From positions 682,001 through 746,000 of the forward strand of contig CBDHHR010001146.1 of the NCBI GenBank assembly GCA_965263245.1: a stretch of DNA of 64,000 nucleotides. Reading direction: 5' to 3'. The notes below the pieces were generated by a model that was not told where the DNA came from, ran no database searches, and worked only from the letters and a program-made list of their open reading frames with translations. A program made the position numbers and the translations under genes. Of this stretch, positions 32,962 through 46,450 are shown piece by piece. Origin of the DNA: DT-68 sp965263245. Its GTDB lineage: Bacteria > Bacillota_I > Bacilli_A > Mycoplasmatales > Metamycoplasmataceae. How positions within the stretch are numbered: position 1 is the stretch's first letter; each line of letters opens with the position of its first letter.

Positions 32962-33249
32962 TTTTGTGCTTGTAAGCCGTGTTCTGTACTCTAAAAAGAG
33001 CTCTAACCATTTATCTATAAAAAATTTATTCTTTGCTTTGTTCATTTTCTTGGCAAAGACTCCCCTACCAAATTTGGGTTTCTAGCTTGTGGAGTTTACC
33101 GCGTTTCACTCTAAATTAATAGACTCGTCTCTGTGGCACTTGTCGTCCAGGCTTAAGTTTATTGAACTTAACACAAACACTACTTGCATCGCAGCAAGTG
33201 CTAGCACGGACTTTCCTCTACATAAATGTAGTGGTTAGATAGCACAAAA
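32962..33249 (-). ncRNA. rnpB: RNase P RNA, B type
   Basis: Minus-strand RNA with the conserved 5' GAGGAAAGUCCGUGCU, internal GUGAAACGCGGUAAACUCC-like region near 33105, and 3' ACAGAACACGGCUUAC. Helix P1 is UUUUGUGC (33249-33242) with GCACAAAA (32969-32962). A short hairpin at 32943-32960 follows. Length about 288 nt, small as in other mycoplasmas. Confidence 0.95.
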
Positions 33250-33259
33250 TAATTATAAA

Positions 33260-33598
33260 TTATTTTCTTGAAATATTTTTAGTAAGCGATTTAATTTGCA
33301 TTCTTAATTCGGAAATTTCTTTAACAAGTTCGGGTGAAGAGTTTTGATTAATGTTGGTTATTTGGTCGTTAAGATTAACGATTTCTAAGTTTAATTTTTC
33401 AATTTCATCATCTTTTAAGTTAATCACAACCATTTTTTCTTCAAGCTTATCTTCCAGAGTTTGGATCTCTTCTTCAAAAGCTTTATAGTCTAAAATGATT
33501 TTGTCTAAGTACTGGTCAACCTGCTTGGCGTTATAACCAGAAAGTTCAATGTCGAATTTTTTGTTTAAGATTATGCTTGAATTAAAATTTTTTTTCAT
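33260..33598 (-). CDS. DivIVA/GpsB-like coiled-coil protein
   Basis: 112 residues. The N-terminal FDIELSGYNAKQVDQYLDKI is the membrane-binding DivIVA domain motif, followed by a continuous coiled coil up to residue 110. Much shorter than DivIVA of walled firmicutes. May mark cell poles or division sites. Ends 11 bp before the RNase P RNA on the same strand. Confidence 0.8.
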   Translation of the reverse strand: MKKNFNSSIILNKKFDIELSGYNAKQVDQYLDKIILDYKAFEEEIQTLEDKLEEKMVVINLKDDEIEKLNLEIVNLNDQITNINQNSSPELVKEISELRMQIKSLTKNISRK

Positions 33599-33652
33599 GT
33601 TAGTAATATTATATGTGTAAAATGTAATTAGTTAAAAATTTGAAAGGAAAAA

Positions 33653-35011
33653 ATGATTAAAATCGCAAACCAAAACCAAAAACTTGTTACTTTAGAAGCT
33701 GTTTTTGATTCCAAAGCAATTCACCAAAAAATGATTAAAATTAAAAACCATACCACTGAGTTTTTAAGTCAAAATAAAGCTTTCATTTACTTAGGAAAAA
33801 AAGAAAACTTTAACCTTGAAAGTTTAAAAAAAGTTGCACGAGTTTTTAAAAACTTAAAAAGGGATTACCAAATTAACATTGCAACGTTCATTACTAAAAA
33901 AATATCAGAAAAAATTTTAGTTAGAGAAGTTACCGAAGCTTACATTTTAGAAAAAGGAAACGTTTTTAATTTAAAAACTTTAGAAAAAAAACAAAAATAC
34001 AACCTTTATCTTTTAAACTTAACAAAAAGTGGTCAAGAGCAGTTTGAAATTTCAAAAACTGAAACTGAAATCAGAAATTGAACTAGATCTTTTCAAATGA
34101 TGCCGCCTAACATTTTAAACTCTGTTAAATACGCAACTGAACTTGAAAAAGAGTTTAAAAAAATTAAAAACGTTAGTGTAAAAGTTCTAGATAAAAAACA
34201 AATTAAAGAGCTAAAAATGGAACTTTTACTAGCGGTTAATAAAGGTTCAGAATACGAACCAAAAATTGTTATTGTTGAATATAACGGAAAGCCAGATTCA
34301 AAAGAAAAAACCGTTTATGTCGGAAAAGGTATCATGTTTGACTCCGGTGGTTATTCACTTAAACCCGCAACTTTTATTAGAAACATGAAATACGACATGT
34401 CCGGAACTGCCATTGTTGCTGGGGCAATGAAACTAATTGCTAAAAATAAACCTCAAGCTAATGTTTCAATTATTATGCCTTTAACTGATAACATGATTGG
34501 TACAAAAGCCCAAACGGTTGATGCAGTATGAACTTCAATGAATGGTAAAACTGTAGAAATAAACAACACCGATGCTGAAGGAAGATTAATTCTTGCCGAT
34601 GCAATAACTTACTCGGTGAGAAAGTTAAATGCTACAAGAATTATTAGCGTTGCCACCTTAACCGGTGCCATGAAACATGCTCTTGGTTCTGCTTACACCG
34701 GAACTTGAACTACAAACGATAAAGATTGAAAATTAATAAGTTTTGCGGCAGAACAAAAAGGTGAAAAAGTTTGGAGAATGCCTTTTGACAAAGCGTTTAT
34801 AGACGGTATGAAAAAAAGTAAAATTGCTGATTTATTTAACACTAATTATTCAGATTTTGGTGGTGGTTCAGCTGCTGCTGCTGGTTGGTTAAAAGAATTT
34901 GCTGAAAACGTTCCTTTTATTCATTTTGATGTTGCCGGAACAGCAGACGTTGAAGGAAATCCGAGTGGTGTTTTAGTAAAAACACTTGCTAAATTTGCAA
35001 ATATAATCTAA
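33653..35011 (+). CDS. pepA: Leucyl aminopeptidase (M17)
   Basis: 452 residues behind GAAAGGA. The metal and catalytic motifs of M17 are complete: VGKGIMFDSGGYSLKPA, MKYDMSG, and NNTDAEGRLILADAI, plus VATLTGA. Cytoplasmic peptide turnover, important where amino acids are imported as peptides. UGA Trp at AVWTSMN. The promoter lies between this gene and the divergent DivIVA-like gene. Confidence 0.95.
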
Positions 35012-35049
35012 AAATAACTTTAAATAAAACCTATCTTTATTTTGTTAAT

Positions 35050-35076
35050 AAATCATTATAAAAAATGATTTTTTTA
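35050..35076 (+). terminator. Rho-independent terminator of pepA
   Basis: Stem AATCATT/AATGATT with a 6-nt loop and a run of T directly after it, 40 bp past the stop. Confidence 0.75.
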
Positions 35077-35131
35077 ATGTTAAAAAAATCTTAAAGTCTT
35101 TAAAATAAGCTTTTTAGCTCACTAAATAACC

Positions 35132-35166
35132 TTTTTTTTTTTTTTGTAAAGAGAACATTTTATAAT
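35132..35166 (+). promoter_or_regulatory. Promoter of the A-repeat surface protein, poly(T)14 at -35
   Basis: Fourteen T at 35132-35145, 15 nt, then TATAAT at 35161-35166. The homopolymer sits where the -35 hexamer would be. The same layout, also 14 long, occurs before the gene starting at 61617. AGGAG ribosome site follows at 35177-35182. Confidence 0.65.
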
Positions 35167-35185
35167 TCAAAATAAAAGGAGAAAT

Positions 35186-38100
35186 ATGAAATTATTAAAA
35201 ACTAAAAAAATTATTTTATTAACAGCTGCATTAGGAGTCTTAATAACTGCGATTGTTGTTCCCGTTATACTTCTTAATGATGATGAAAATAATGACCAAG
35301 AACAACAAAATAAAAAAGATGTTGATGAAGTAATTAAAATACTTGAAGCAAAAAGTGAAGATGAAAAAATAATTACTTTACCCAGTAATACAAAAGATAA
35401 AATCATTGCTAATAATCAAGCAAAAATCATTGAAAAATTAAAAACTTTAATTGGTACTCAAAATTTAAAAGCAACAAAAATTGAAGTTTCAATGGGTGAA
35501 GATAAAAATATTTTAGTAACTAAACAAGAAATTATAATTAAAGTTTCAAAAGGAAAATATTCAAAAAAAGTTGCTCCGGCAAAAGCTTATTTTGTTAAAA
35601 GAAAGCAAAATCAGCAAGAAATCATTGCTGACATTAATAGTGTAAAAACTGCTTTAACTAATTTAAATTCAAAAGCTTTAAAACTTTTTGTTGAAAAAGC
35701 TGATAAAAGCATTAATGCTAACAAAGAGGCTATTTTAAACACCCTTAAACAAGTAGAAGGTTATTTGGAAATTGATTTTAAAGACGTAAAAGTTAAGGTA
35801 AAAGATGATACTAGAAACTTACCTTCAAGTGATGAAAGTCCTATAAACATCACTTTTATTCTTTCAAAAGGAAATGCTACTCCGGTTGAAATTAGTATTT
35901 TTACAATTAAACAACTTGATAGTGAAGAAGTTCAAAACATTAAAGTTGAGCTTAATCAATTAAAATCTAGTTTAGAAAGTTTAAGTACAAAAACAATAGA
36001 AGTTGATGCTCCTAGTTCAAATAAAACAATTACTCACAATAAAGGTGCAATTAAAAATGCAATTGAGAACTTAAGTGGTTATGATGCAATTGATTTTGAT
36101 GAAACTTCTTTAGAAATTAAAGATTCAAATAATAATTTACCAAGTAATGATCAAGAAGCAATTAGTATTATTTTAATTCTTTCAAAAAAAGGTGTTGATG
36201 TTGAAGTTCAAGGTTTTAGTGCCAAACAAATGTTATTTTCGCCAACAATAAATAATGAAATTATGACAGTAAAAACAATTCTTGATGGTAAAACTGGAGA
36301 TGATTTAATAATTACTCTTCCAGGCAACTCTAACGGAAACATCATTGGTAAAGAAGCTAATAAAAATGCAATTGAAAAAGAGTTGAGAGTGTTAATTGAT
36401 CCTTCAAACACTAATGGAGAATCTGATCATTCAAGTTTAAAAGGAACCACAATAAGTATTTCAATGACTTCTGATACACCAATTTCAACAACTCCTCAAG
36501 ACATTGTTGTATCAATTAGTAAAACAGGTGGAACAACTCTTAGAACAAGAAAAACATTTCAGGTAAAAAGAGAATTTACTGCTAATGAAGATATAATAGC
36601 AATTAAAAATATTCTTGATGCTAAAACTGGAAATGATTTAATAATTTCTCTTCCGGGTGATTCGAGTGGAAACATTATTGGAAAAACAGCTAATAAAAAT
36701 GCAATTGAAAAAGAGTTGAGAATGTTAATTGATCCTTCAAATACTAATGGAATATCTAATCATCCAAGTTTAAGAGGAACAACGATAGAAGTTTCAAAAA
36801 GTCCTGATGCACCAATTTCAACAACTCCTCAAGATATTGTTGTATCAATTGGTAAAACAGGTGGAACAACTCTTTACACAACGAGTATTTTCCAAGTAAA
36901 AAGAGAATTTACTGTTAATGAAGATACAATGTATATAAAAAGAATTCTTGATGCTAAAACTGGAAATGATTTAATAATTTCTCTTCCGAGTGATTCTAAT
37001 GGGAACATTATTGGAAAAACAGATAATAAAAATGAAATTGAAAAAGAGTTGAGAATGTTAATTGATCCTTCAAATACTAATGGAGTAGCTAATCATCCAA
37101 GTTTAAGAGGAACAACAATAGAAATTTCAAAAAATCCTGATGCACCAATTTCAACAACTGCTCAAAATATTGTTGTATCAATTAGTAAAATAGGTAGAAC
37201 AACTCTTAGAACAACAAAAAATTTTCAAGTAAAAAAAGATTTTACTGTAGATGAAGATATAATAGCAATTAAAGATATTCTTGATGCTAAAACTGAAAAT
37301 GATTTAATAATTTCTCTTCCAAGTGGTTCTACTGGAAACATTATTGGAAAAATAGCTAATAAAAACGCAATTAAAAGAAAGTTAAGAATTTTAATTGATC
37401 CTTCAAATACTAATGGGGTAGCTAATCATCCAAGTTTAAGAGGAACAACAATAGAAATTTCAATGGATACTGATGCACCAATTTCAACAACTCCTCAAAA
37501 CATTATTGTGTCAATTAGCAAAACAGGCGGAACAACTCTTTACACAACAAGTATTTTCCAGGTAAAAAGAGATTTTACGGCAGATGAAGATATAGAAAAA
37601 ATTAGATATATTCTTGATAGTAAAAGTAGAGATAATTCAAGAATATTTCTTCCGAGTGATTCAAGTGGAAACATTATTGGAAAAATAGCTAATAAAAACG
37701 CAATTGAAAGAAAATTAAGAATTTTAATTGATCCTTCAAATACTAATGGAGTAGCTAATCATCCAAGTTTAAGAGGAACAACAATAGAAATTTCAATGGA
37801 TACTGATGCACCAATTTCAACAACTCCTCAAAACATTATTGTGTCAATTAGCAAAACTGGTGGAACAACTCTTAGAACCTCAACTAATCTTCAAGTGAAA
37901 AAACTATCTATAATTGATGAAGATATACTAGCAATTAGAAATATTCTTGAATCTAAAACTGGTAGTGATTTAATAATTACTCTTCCGAGTAATTCTACTG
38001 GAAGAATTATTGGAAAAGCAACTAATAAAAACGCAATTGAAAGAAAATTAAGAATTTTAATTGATCCTTCAAATACAAACGGTGATCCTGATCATCCAAG

Positions 38101-38251
38101 TTTAAAAGGAACAAGATTAAATTATTGAGTTCGTGGTTATTCTGATGCACCAATTTCAACAAAACCAATAGGTCTAATTATATGAGTTAGCAAACCTGGT
38201 GGACAAGATTTTTATGTAGAAAAAAATAATTTTCAAGTAAAAAAAGCTTAA
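35186..38251 (+). CDS. Large membrane-anchored surface protein with six ~111-residue A-type repeats
   Basis: 1021 residues. N-terminal anchor (TKKIILLTAALGVLITAIVVPVILL, no cysteine). One divergent A-type unit (about residues 45-145, LPSNTKDKIIANNQ, KLKTLIGTQNLK). Two ~100-residue units of another kind (LPSSDESPINITFILSKG and LPSNDQEAISIILILSKK). Then six tandem A units, each with DLIIxLPxxSxGNIIGK, NKNAIExELRxLIDPSNTNG and APISTTPQ. Units four to six share long identical DNA stretches, a sign of recent recombination. UGA Trp only near the end (NYWVRGY, IIWVSK). Members of the A family also occur in the gene at 59545. Function unknown; adhesion or antigenic variation is plausible. Confidence 0.88.
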
Positions 38252-38287
38252 ATAAAGAGATAAAAAATAAAAATTAAACTAAAAAAA

Positions 38288-38311
38288 AGAAAATTTTGTT
38301 TTCTATTTTTT
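38288..38311 (+). terminator. Probable terminator of the A-repeat protein
   Basis: Stem AGAAAA/TTTTCT with a 5-nt loop followed by ATTTTTT, 37 bp after the stop. Stem is short and AT-only at the base. Confidence 0.5.
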
Positions 38312-38421
38312 AAATATGATTTTATAAAATAAATTTACAAAAAAAGGTCATAAAAATTATTTAAAAATAAACAAAAATAACAATGGTTGTCTAACTTCAC
38401 AAAAACAAAATTAAAAAATTA

Positions 38422-41400
38422 TTAAATTATTTCACTAGACTTAAATTCTTCAATATCTTTTTCAAGAGATTTTAAATCGATTTCAGAATCTAATTTGTTC
38501 ATTTCGTGTTTTTCTTTTCTTGTTAAAAAATATGAATATGGATCTCTAATGTCATATTTACCTTTTTTAACAAAGTCAAAGTTTGTTCCGGCAGGAATTT
38601 TATGACCGATAATAATGTTTTCTTTAAACCCGCTAAGATCATCTATTTTTCCCTTAATTGAAGCTTTAACAAGTACTTTAGCAGTTTCTTGGTATGACGC
38701 AGAAGCTAAAAACGAATTAGAAAGGAGCGGTAGTTGTTTAATACCAACAATTTCGGGAATTGCAACGGGTGGAATTTTTCCTTTGGCAATCAATTTTTCC
38801 TTATTGTTTTTATAATCAAACACGTCAATAATTTGACCTGAATAATATTTTGAATCACCAGAGTCTTTAATAATAACTTTTGAAAGCATTTGCCGAACAA
38901 TTATTTCTATGTATTTATCAGAAATTGAAATTCCTTGCATTCTGTATAACCTTTGAATTTCTTTTAATAAATATTTTTGAGTCTCTCCAACTCCAGCACA
39001 AGCTAAAAGTTCTTTTAAATTAATAGGTCCTTCGATTAACTTACTTCCTGGCTTAACTAAATTGTTAATTTTAACTCTAACTTGACGATTGACGCCGTTT
39101 GCTCAGTAACAATAAACTTTTTTGGTTTTTTCTTCTTCAACATAAATAATTGTTTTAAAATCACTAGTTGTATCATTATTTTTACTACTCTTATTAGAAA
39201 CCAAAATAACGTTTTTGTTTTTAATTTTTTTCTCAAATTTATTGGTTTTAGCAACTTTTAAAACTTTTCCGTTAACTTGTGAAATAAGAGCGTTTTCTCC
39301 TCAAGGATTTGTAGCATCAACTAATTGTTTTAAACGTGAAAAACCACCGGTAATATCAGTAACGCCGGCAACTCCTCCGGTGTGAAAAGTACGCATTGTA
39401 AGCTGAGTTCCGGGTTCACCAATTGATTGAGCGGCAATAATACCAACTGCTTCTCCAATTTCAACAATACGGTTTTTTGCTAAATCTTTACCATAACATT
39501 TTTTGCACACAGACTCTTTTGACTGACATCCAAAAACCGTTCTAATTAAAACTTGCGAAATGTTTGCTTTAATGATTTTTTCAGCAATTTCTTGAGTAAT
39601 ATAATCACCTTTTTGGGCAATTAATTCACCCTTTTTGTTTTTAAGATCTTCAAATAAATGTCTTCCTTCAATTCTTTCGATTAACGGTACAATCACCGTT
39701 TTGGTTTTTTTGTCGATAATAACTTTAACAACTGATCCTTTTGTTGTTAGACAATCATTCTCAGAAACAATTATGTTCTGAGAAGCATCAACTAATCTAC
39801 GGGTTAAATAACCTGCTTCAGCAGTGTTTAAAGCTGTATCAGTTAAACCTTTACGAGCACCGTGGGTTGATGAGTAAAATTCATATGCTGTTAGACCTTC
39901 TAAAAAAGATGATTTAACGGGAATTTCAATCGTTGATCTAACAAGTGTAGCAGTTTCAGCAGTTGCTTTTGTATTTTTTTTATTATTTGTCATTAAACCA
40001 CGAAGTCCGGCCAGTTGGACAAAATTAGAAATGTTTCCACGTGCACCTGAATTCATCATTACAATGATGGGGTTATTTTTACTATTTTCAATTTCTTTTT
40101 TAAGATCATTTTCAACATTATTTTTAACTTCTGACCATTTTTTAATCGTTAATTGATACTTTTCATTGTCAGTAATTAAACCTTTTTTGTACATTTCTTT
40201 TAATTTGTTAATGTAATCATTCCCCTCTTGAACAAGTTTATCCTTAGTTTTAGATTTTTGAATATCATAAATTGACATTGTTGTTCCCGAAATTGTTGAA
40301 TATTCAAAACCTAATTTTTTAATATTATCCATTGTTTTGGCAACAACGTTTGTATAGTCAAACCATATTTTTTCTAATAATTCAACTTTTTCATCTTTTT
40401 CAAACGGTCTTTCTACTCCGCTATTAATTATTTTAATTTTGTTTAAAATGTTTAAATAATGTTTTTTAGTAAAATCTGAAAGAATTTGACAATGGATGTT
40501 GTTAAGTTTATTGCCTTGGTAATCTTTAAGATCAGCAAATTTCATTACTGTATCTTTGGCAAGGGTAGGGTTTAATTTTTTAATAATGTAAGTAATGTCT
40601 TCTTTTGAAATTAGTGAATTGTATTGTTCAAAAACATAACGTGCAATTTTAGCAATGTTTTTTTTGTTAAACGGTTCATTAATTTCAAGGTTTTTAATAA
40701 ATTCTTTGACGTTTATGTTTTGGTTTGTTTCAATTACATACTTATTATTCGAATTTTTAAGTGTTTTTTTTGAATTATCGAATATAAACGGGAAATTTGT
40801 TGGAAACGCTTTGTTAAATATAAATTTACCAACTGTAGAAACAATGAGACCGTTAGGGTTTTTTTCTAAAAGAATTTCTTTATCTAAATTAATAATTGGA
40901 ATTGCAACCCGAGCATGAAGGTTTACGTGTCCAAAATCATAGGCTTTATACATTTCTTCATAAGAAGAATAAATGTTTCCTTCCCCCTTTGCTCCTTTAA
41001 CTTCTTTTGTTAAGTAATAAAGTCCGAGTATCATGTCTTGTGAAGGGTTAATAATTGGTTCACCATCTTTTGGACCAAGAATGTTTTTGTTAGCAAGCAT
41101 TAATTCTCTTGCTTCTCTAATGGCCTCATCAGAAATTGGGACATGAACCGCCATTTGGTCACCGTCAAAATCAGCATTAAATGCCGTTGTTACTAACGGA
41201 TGAAGTTTAATTGCTTTACCTCTAACTATAACTGGTAAAAACGCTTGAATTGATAAACGATGAAGTGTAGGAGCACGGTTTAAAAGCACAATTTTACCTT
41301 TTATTGCTTTTTCCACATAAGGTCAAATGATGTTATTTTGTTGTTCAATCATTTTTTTAGCAATTTTAATTGAAGAGGCAACTTCGGATTTTACAAGTAA

Positions 41401-42771
41401 AGCAATGATTCAAGGTTCAAATAATTTAGCCATCATTTCTCTAGGAATACCTACTTCGTGCATTTTAAGTTTTGGACCAACCACAATCACTGATCTACCA
41501 GAGTAATCAACACGTTTTCCTAAAAGATTTTGTCTAAATCGACCTTTTTTACCTGATAGTGAATCAGAAATAGATTTAAGCGGTCGAGAATCTTTTGAAA
41601 TAACTGGCGATGGTTTTTTTCGTGTGTTATCAATTAAAGCATCAACAGCTTCTTGAAGCATTCTTAATTCGTTTTGCTTAATTAAAATTGGAGCATCAAG
41701 AGCATTTCATTTTTTAAGTCTGTTGTTTCTAATGATTATTCTTCTATAAAGCTCATTAACATCGGTTGTTGAATGTCTTCCACCATCAATTTGAATTAAC
41801 GGTCTAAGATCAGCCGGAATAACCGCTAAAGAGTAAATTAACATTGAGTTTAATTTTTGTTCTGATTCGTTAAAAGAAGATAAAACTTCTAATCTTTTAT
41901 AAAGTTTTTTAAGTTTTGTTTTTTTAGAATCAGTCATGTTTTCGTTATTTAATTTTGTAATTTGTGTTTTTACCACTTTGATGGCTAATTTAATATCAAA
42001 ATTTTCAAGTAAATACTCAATAGCTTTTGCACCAGTAGAAATTTTAGCATCTGAATGTTGCTCGATTATTTCGTTTAATTCATAAAAATCTACACCGTAA
42101 TATTTACCAATTTTTGAAATTGCTTTTTCTTCAAGGTCTTTAATAGCAGTTTTAAGCTCTTCGTGTTCTTTAGTTCCTTCTTCATATTTATTAATTATTT
42201 CTTTTAATGCGTCTCTATATTTTATAGGTGCTTGGTTAATGTCAATAATATCATTTTTAGGAAGTGCCTTAATTCCTCCTGATTCTAAAACAATGTGGGA
42301 TTTGAAATAAATAATGTTTTCAATTGCGTTTCTAGTGTGAACTTTATTTGAACCTTCTGGTTTAAGTCCAAGAAGCTTTGTAATGATGGAATTATCAATT
42401 TTGAAAAATCAAAAATGAACCACCGGAGAAGCAAGTTCGATGTGTCCCATTCTTGTTCTTCTTGAAGTAGAAGGTAAAATTTCTGGTTGCACTTGTTTAC
42501 ACTCTTCAGTTTTTTCACAAATTTGACCTTTATTAAATTTTTTATATTTTGTACCACAAATTGGACATTTAAAATTAGTGGTTGGACCAAAAATTACTTC
42601 ATCAAACAAACCACCTTTTTCTGGTTTATAAGTTTTATAATTAATTGTTTCAGGTGAGGTTACTTCGCCGTGTGATCATTCTCTTATATCTTCATTTGAA
42701 GCAATGCTTAACGAAATTTGGGAAATTTCATCTTCTTTTATTTGTGCAAATTTTCTTGTCTTAACAACCAT
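38422..42771 (-). CDS. rpoC: DNA-directed RNA polymerase subunit beta'
   Basis: 1449 residues. Active-site NADFDGDQM, RAPTLHR, lid and bridge-helix regions (GARGNISNFVQLAGLRGLM) and the trigger-loop region GEPGTQLTMRTFHTGGVA are all present. C-terminal zinc site CQSKESVCKKC. The N-terminal zinc-ribbon is altered (CPICGTKYKKFNKGQICEKTEEC). Start MVVKTRKF follows the rpoB stop by one base (TAATATG), so it is coupled. Ends DIEEFKSSEII. Many UGA Trp codons. Confidence 0.97.
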
Positions 42772-42772
42772 A

Positions 42773-45700
42773 TTATTCAACCTCACTTTCTGAATTTTCT
42801 TCCATTTCGCTATTAGTATGAACCGCTAATTTCATGCCAAGACCTCTTAATTCGTAAGCAAGAACATTAAATGATTCTGGTGTTCCTGGTTTAGGTATCG
42901 GTAAATTATTTGTTATCGAATTATAAACTTGGTTACGACCATCAATGTTATCTGATTTATATGTTAAAAGCTCTTGAAGAACATTTGTTGCTCCGTAAGA
43001 TTCAATTGCTCATGTTTCCATTTCACCAAATCTTTGTCCTCCGTTTTGACTTTTTCCGCCAAGAGGTTGTTGGGTAATAAGGGAATAAGGACCAACAGAA
43101 CGAGCGTGCATTTTATCATCAACCATGTGGGCAAGTTTTAAAATATACATAAAACCAACCGAAACTTTTGAATCAAATTTTTTACCTAAAATCGGATCAT
43201 AAAGATCAAATTTACCATCTTCAGGGAGTCCTGCTTCTTTTAAAGCTTCATTAACTTCAGTATATTTAATTCCGTCAAAAACCGGAGAAACGAATTTAAT
43301 TCCTAATTTTTTAGCTGCCATTCCTAAATGAAGTTCAAGCACTTGTCCGATGTTCATACGCGATGTTACAGCTTGGGGGTTTAAAATAATGTCAATTGGA
43401 GTTCCGTCCTTTAAATGGGGCATGTCTTCAACGGGAAGGATTTTAGAAATAATTCCTTTATTTCCGTGACGCCCAGACATTTTATCACCTTCTTTGATCT
43501 TTCTTTTTCGAGCAATAAAAACCTTTACAATTAAGGAAATATCATCTTGTAACTTATCATCACCTTCATCACGTGAAAGAATTTGCACATCAATAATTGT
43601 TCCGCTTTGACCGTTTTTAACTTTTAAAGAAGTGTCTTTAATGTTTTTTGGTTTTTCTGTAAAAATAGCTTGAATAAGTTTTTCTTCCGGAGTGGGATTA
43701 TCTTCACCTTTTGGAGAAAGACGACCAACTAATATATCGCCCGGAATTACTTCTGCACCAATTCTTACAATACCTTTTGAGTCAAGATTTCTTTTTGAAT
43801 GTGTAGAAACATTTGGAATTTCGGTAGTAAGTTCATCACTACCAATTTTTGATTTTCTAAACTGAATGGTTTCTTCTTCAATATGGATTGAAGTGTAAAC
43901 ATCATCTTTCATTAGTCTTTCGGAAATAATTATGGCATCTTCATAGTTATACCCTTGTCATGTTGAAAAGGCAACAAGAACATTTTTACCAATGGCAAGC
44001 TCACCGTTTTCAAACGAAGGTCCATCGGTTAAAAGTTCTCCTTTTTTAATTTTTTGACCTAATTTAATAATTGGTTTTTGTGTAATGATTGAACCTTGGT
44101 TTGACCTTTCAAATGATCTTAAATAATGTTTTTTTGTTTTTGAATTATGTTTAATTTTAATTATTTGTGAATCAACATAAACAACTTTTCCGGCAAATTC
44201 AGAAGTTAAATTAGAAGCAGAAAACTTAGCTACGTCTTTTTCAATACCGGTTCCAATAAGCGGAGCTTCTGAAATTAATAAAGGAACTGCTTGCCGCTGC
44301 ATGTTGGCACCCATAAGAGCACGGTTAGCATCATTGTTTTCTAAAAAAGGAATAGCCGAAGAAGCAACAGAAGAAATTTGTTTTGAAGAAACATCAATAT
44401 AATCAATTTCTTTTGAACTAACAGTAACGTATTCATAGTTTTTTCTAACTATGTACTCCTTACCAACAATTTCGTTTTTTTCATTAACATTAACTGATGA
44501 TTGAGCAAATGTTTTATTAAATTCTTCTGATGCGGTTAAATAGTGTACGTCATTAAAATCAACAACACCGTTTTTAACTTTAAAATAAGGAGTTTCAATA
44601 AAACCTAAGTTGTTAACTTTTGCATAATTAGCAAACGAAAGAATAAGTCCAATGTTTGGGCCTTCTGGTGTTTCGATCGGACATAATCTTCCGTAATGAG
44701 TGGTATGAACATCACGCACTTCAAACGAAGCGGTATCTCGGTTAAGACCACCTGGTCCTAACGAAGTTACTCTACGCTTGTTTGAAAGTTCAGAAAGTGG
44801 ATTCATTTGGTCCATAAACTGTGAAAGTTGAGAGGAATTAAAAAAAGTTTTAAATTGATTGTAAATTGCTTTATTATTTGTAATGTTTCTTGCGGTAATT
44901 TTATCATGCTCTTTAGAACTCATTCTTTCTTTGGCGTTTCTTTCCATTTTTGTAAGCCCAATTTGTAACTGGTTTTGTAAATTTTCACCAACCGGAACAA
45001 TTCTTTTATTCACTAGTGAATCAGAGTCATCTTGTTGACCTAACGAAGTAAATTTTTTTGAATCTTTAAAAATATCTTCCTGGTTTGTAAGGTTTATATA
45101 ATAACCAAGAGCGGCAATAATGTCCGAAATTAGTAAATGTTCTTCTTTAGAAGTTGGATCGTTTGCGATTACAATAACTGAATTTTTTTTAAGTTCAGCT
45201 CATTTTTCGTTTGGATAAACTTTAATAATTGCGATTTTTATTCTTGACTTTAATTTTGGATAATCTTCAATTTGTTTTCCGTAAATTTTTGAAGTAATTC
45301 CGGGAATGTTAGATAAAGGAATGCTTCCGTTTTCAAAGGAATTATGAATGTTTTGTGCAACGTTAATGTCAATGTAAAGACCTTTTTTAAATAAAACTTT
45401 ACCGTTTTTATCCAAAAGATTTTCTGCTAAATATGTATCAATAATTCTTTCGATAACACTTAATTTTCGGTTAATTGTGTACCTTCCGGTTTTTGAAAGA
45501 TCATACCTTCTTTTTGAAAATAATAAATTTGCAAAAAGATTGTTTTTTGATTCTTCGGTAACACGATCACCTTTTCTTAAAATTCCGTGAATACGTTCTA
45601 ATGCTGCTTCTTCAGTAGGAAATTTGTCGACTTTAATTGATTTTTTAATAATTGGTAAAGAACCAAAAAGTTCTTCAATGTTTTCTTTTGACATTCCAAA

Positions 45701-46363
45701 AGATCTTAAAAATGTTGAAAGTGATCCAACTTTTTTCTTATCAATGTAAATTTTAATAAAATCAGATTTATCAATTTTTGAACTTTTGGTTGTTACTGAA
45801 GAAATTAATTTATGGTGAACATCAATCCAAATACCAAGTTTTGGGATAATTTCTAAACGGTTAAATAAATTACCATCTTGACTAGGAACGTTTAATTGAT
45901 AATAAGCTCCTGGAGACCTAATAAGTTGTGAAACGATGACTTTTTCTGAACCGTTAACAATAAAAGAAGCACCTTTTGTCATTAAAGGTATTTCGCCAAA
46001 TAAAACATCATCGTTTTTTGTTTCACCGGTTTCTTCATCAATTTTTTTTAACGTTGCATAAAGCTTAAAGCTATAAGTTGTTCCTTTTTGTTTTGCGTGT
46101 CTAATAGAGTCAAATTCCACCTTGGGTTTTTCAAACCTTAAACTGTTTTTTACATATTCAATTCTAATTCTTCGGTTGTTGGAAATAATTGGATAAATAT
46201 TTTTAAATGCTTCATCAATTCCTTTTTCTAAAAATCAATTAAACGAATTTTTTTGTGTAGAAACTAAATCAGTAACTTCAAGGTTGTTTAGTGTCTTTGA
46301 ATAATCCCTTCTTTTTGTTATTGGACCATAGTTTTTCATAACGTAATTTTTCACCTTAGACAT
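42773..46363 (-). CDS. rpoB: DNA-directed RNA polymerase subunit beta
   Basis: 1196 residues. Conserved blocks VSQLIRSPGAYY, the rifampicin region LSQFMDQMNPLSEL, GPGGLNRDTASFEVRDVH, RLCPIETPEGPNIGLI, SGRHGNKG and the C-terminal [21 protein letters not shown]. The residue matching E. coli His526 is Asn (SELSNKRR). C-terminal acidic tail EENSESEVE. Downstream of rplJL, upstream of rpoC; a likely -10 TAAAAT lies around 46425. Confidence 0.97.
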
Positions 46364-46450
46364 GTAACCTCTTTCAAGAAAATCAATAATAAATACAAAT
46401 TGCTAATTAATTTTAGCATATTTTTAATTTTTTATGCAAAAATTAATAAT

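Noticed and set aside
43010..46120. Long open frames on the plus strand opposite rpoB, rpoC and the lipoproteins
   Set aside because: They mirror codon bias of real genes on the other strand and have no ribosome sites or recognisable products.
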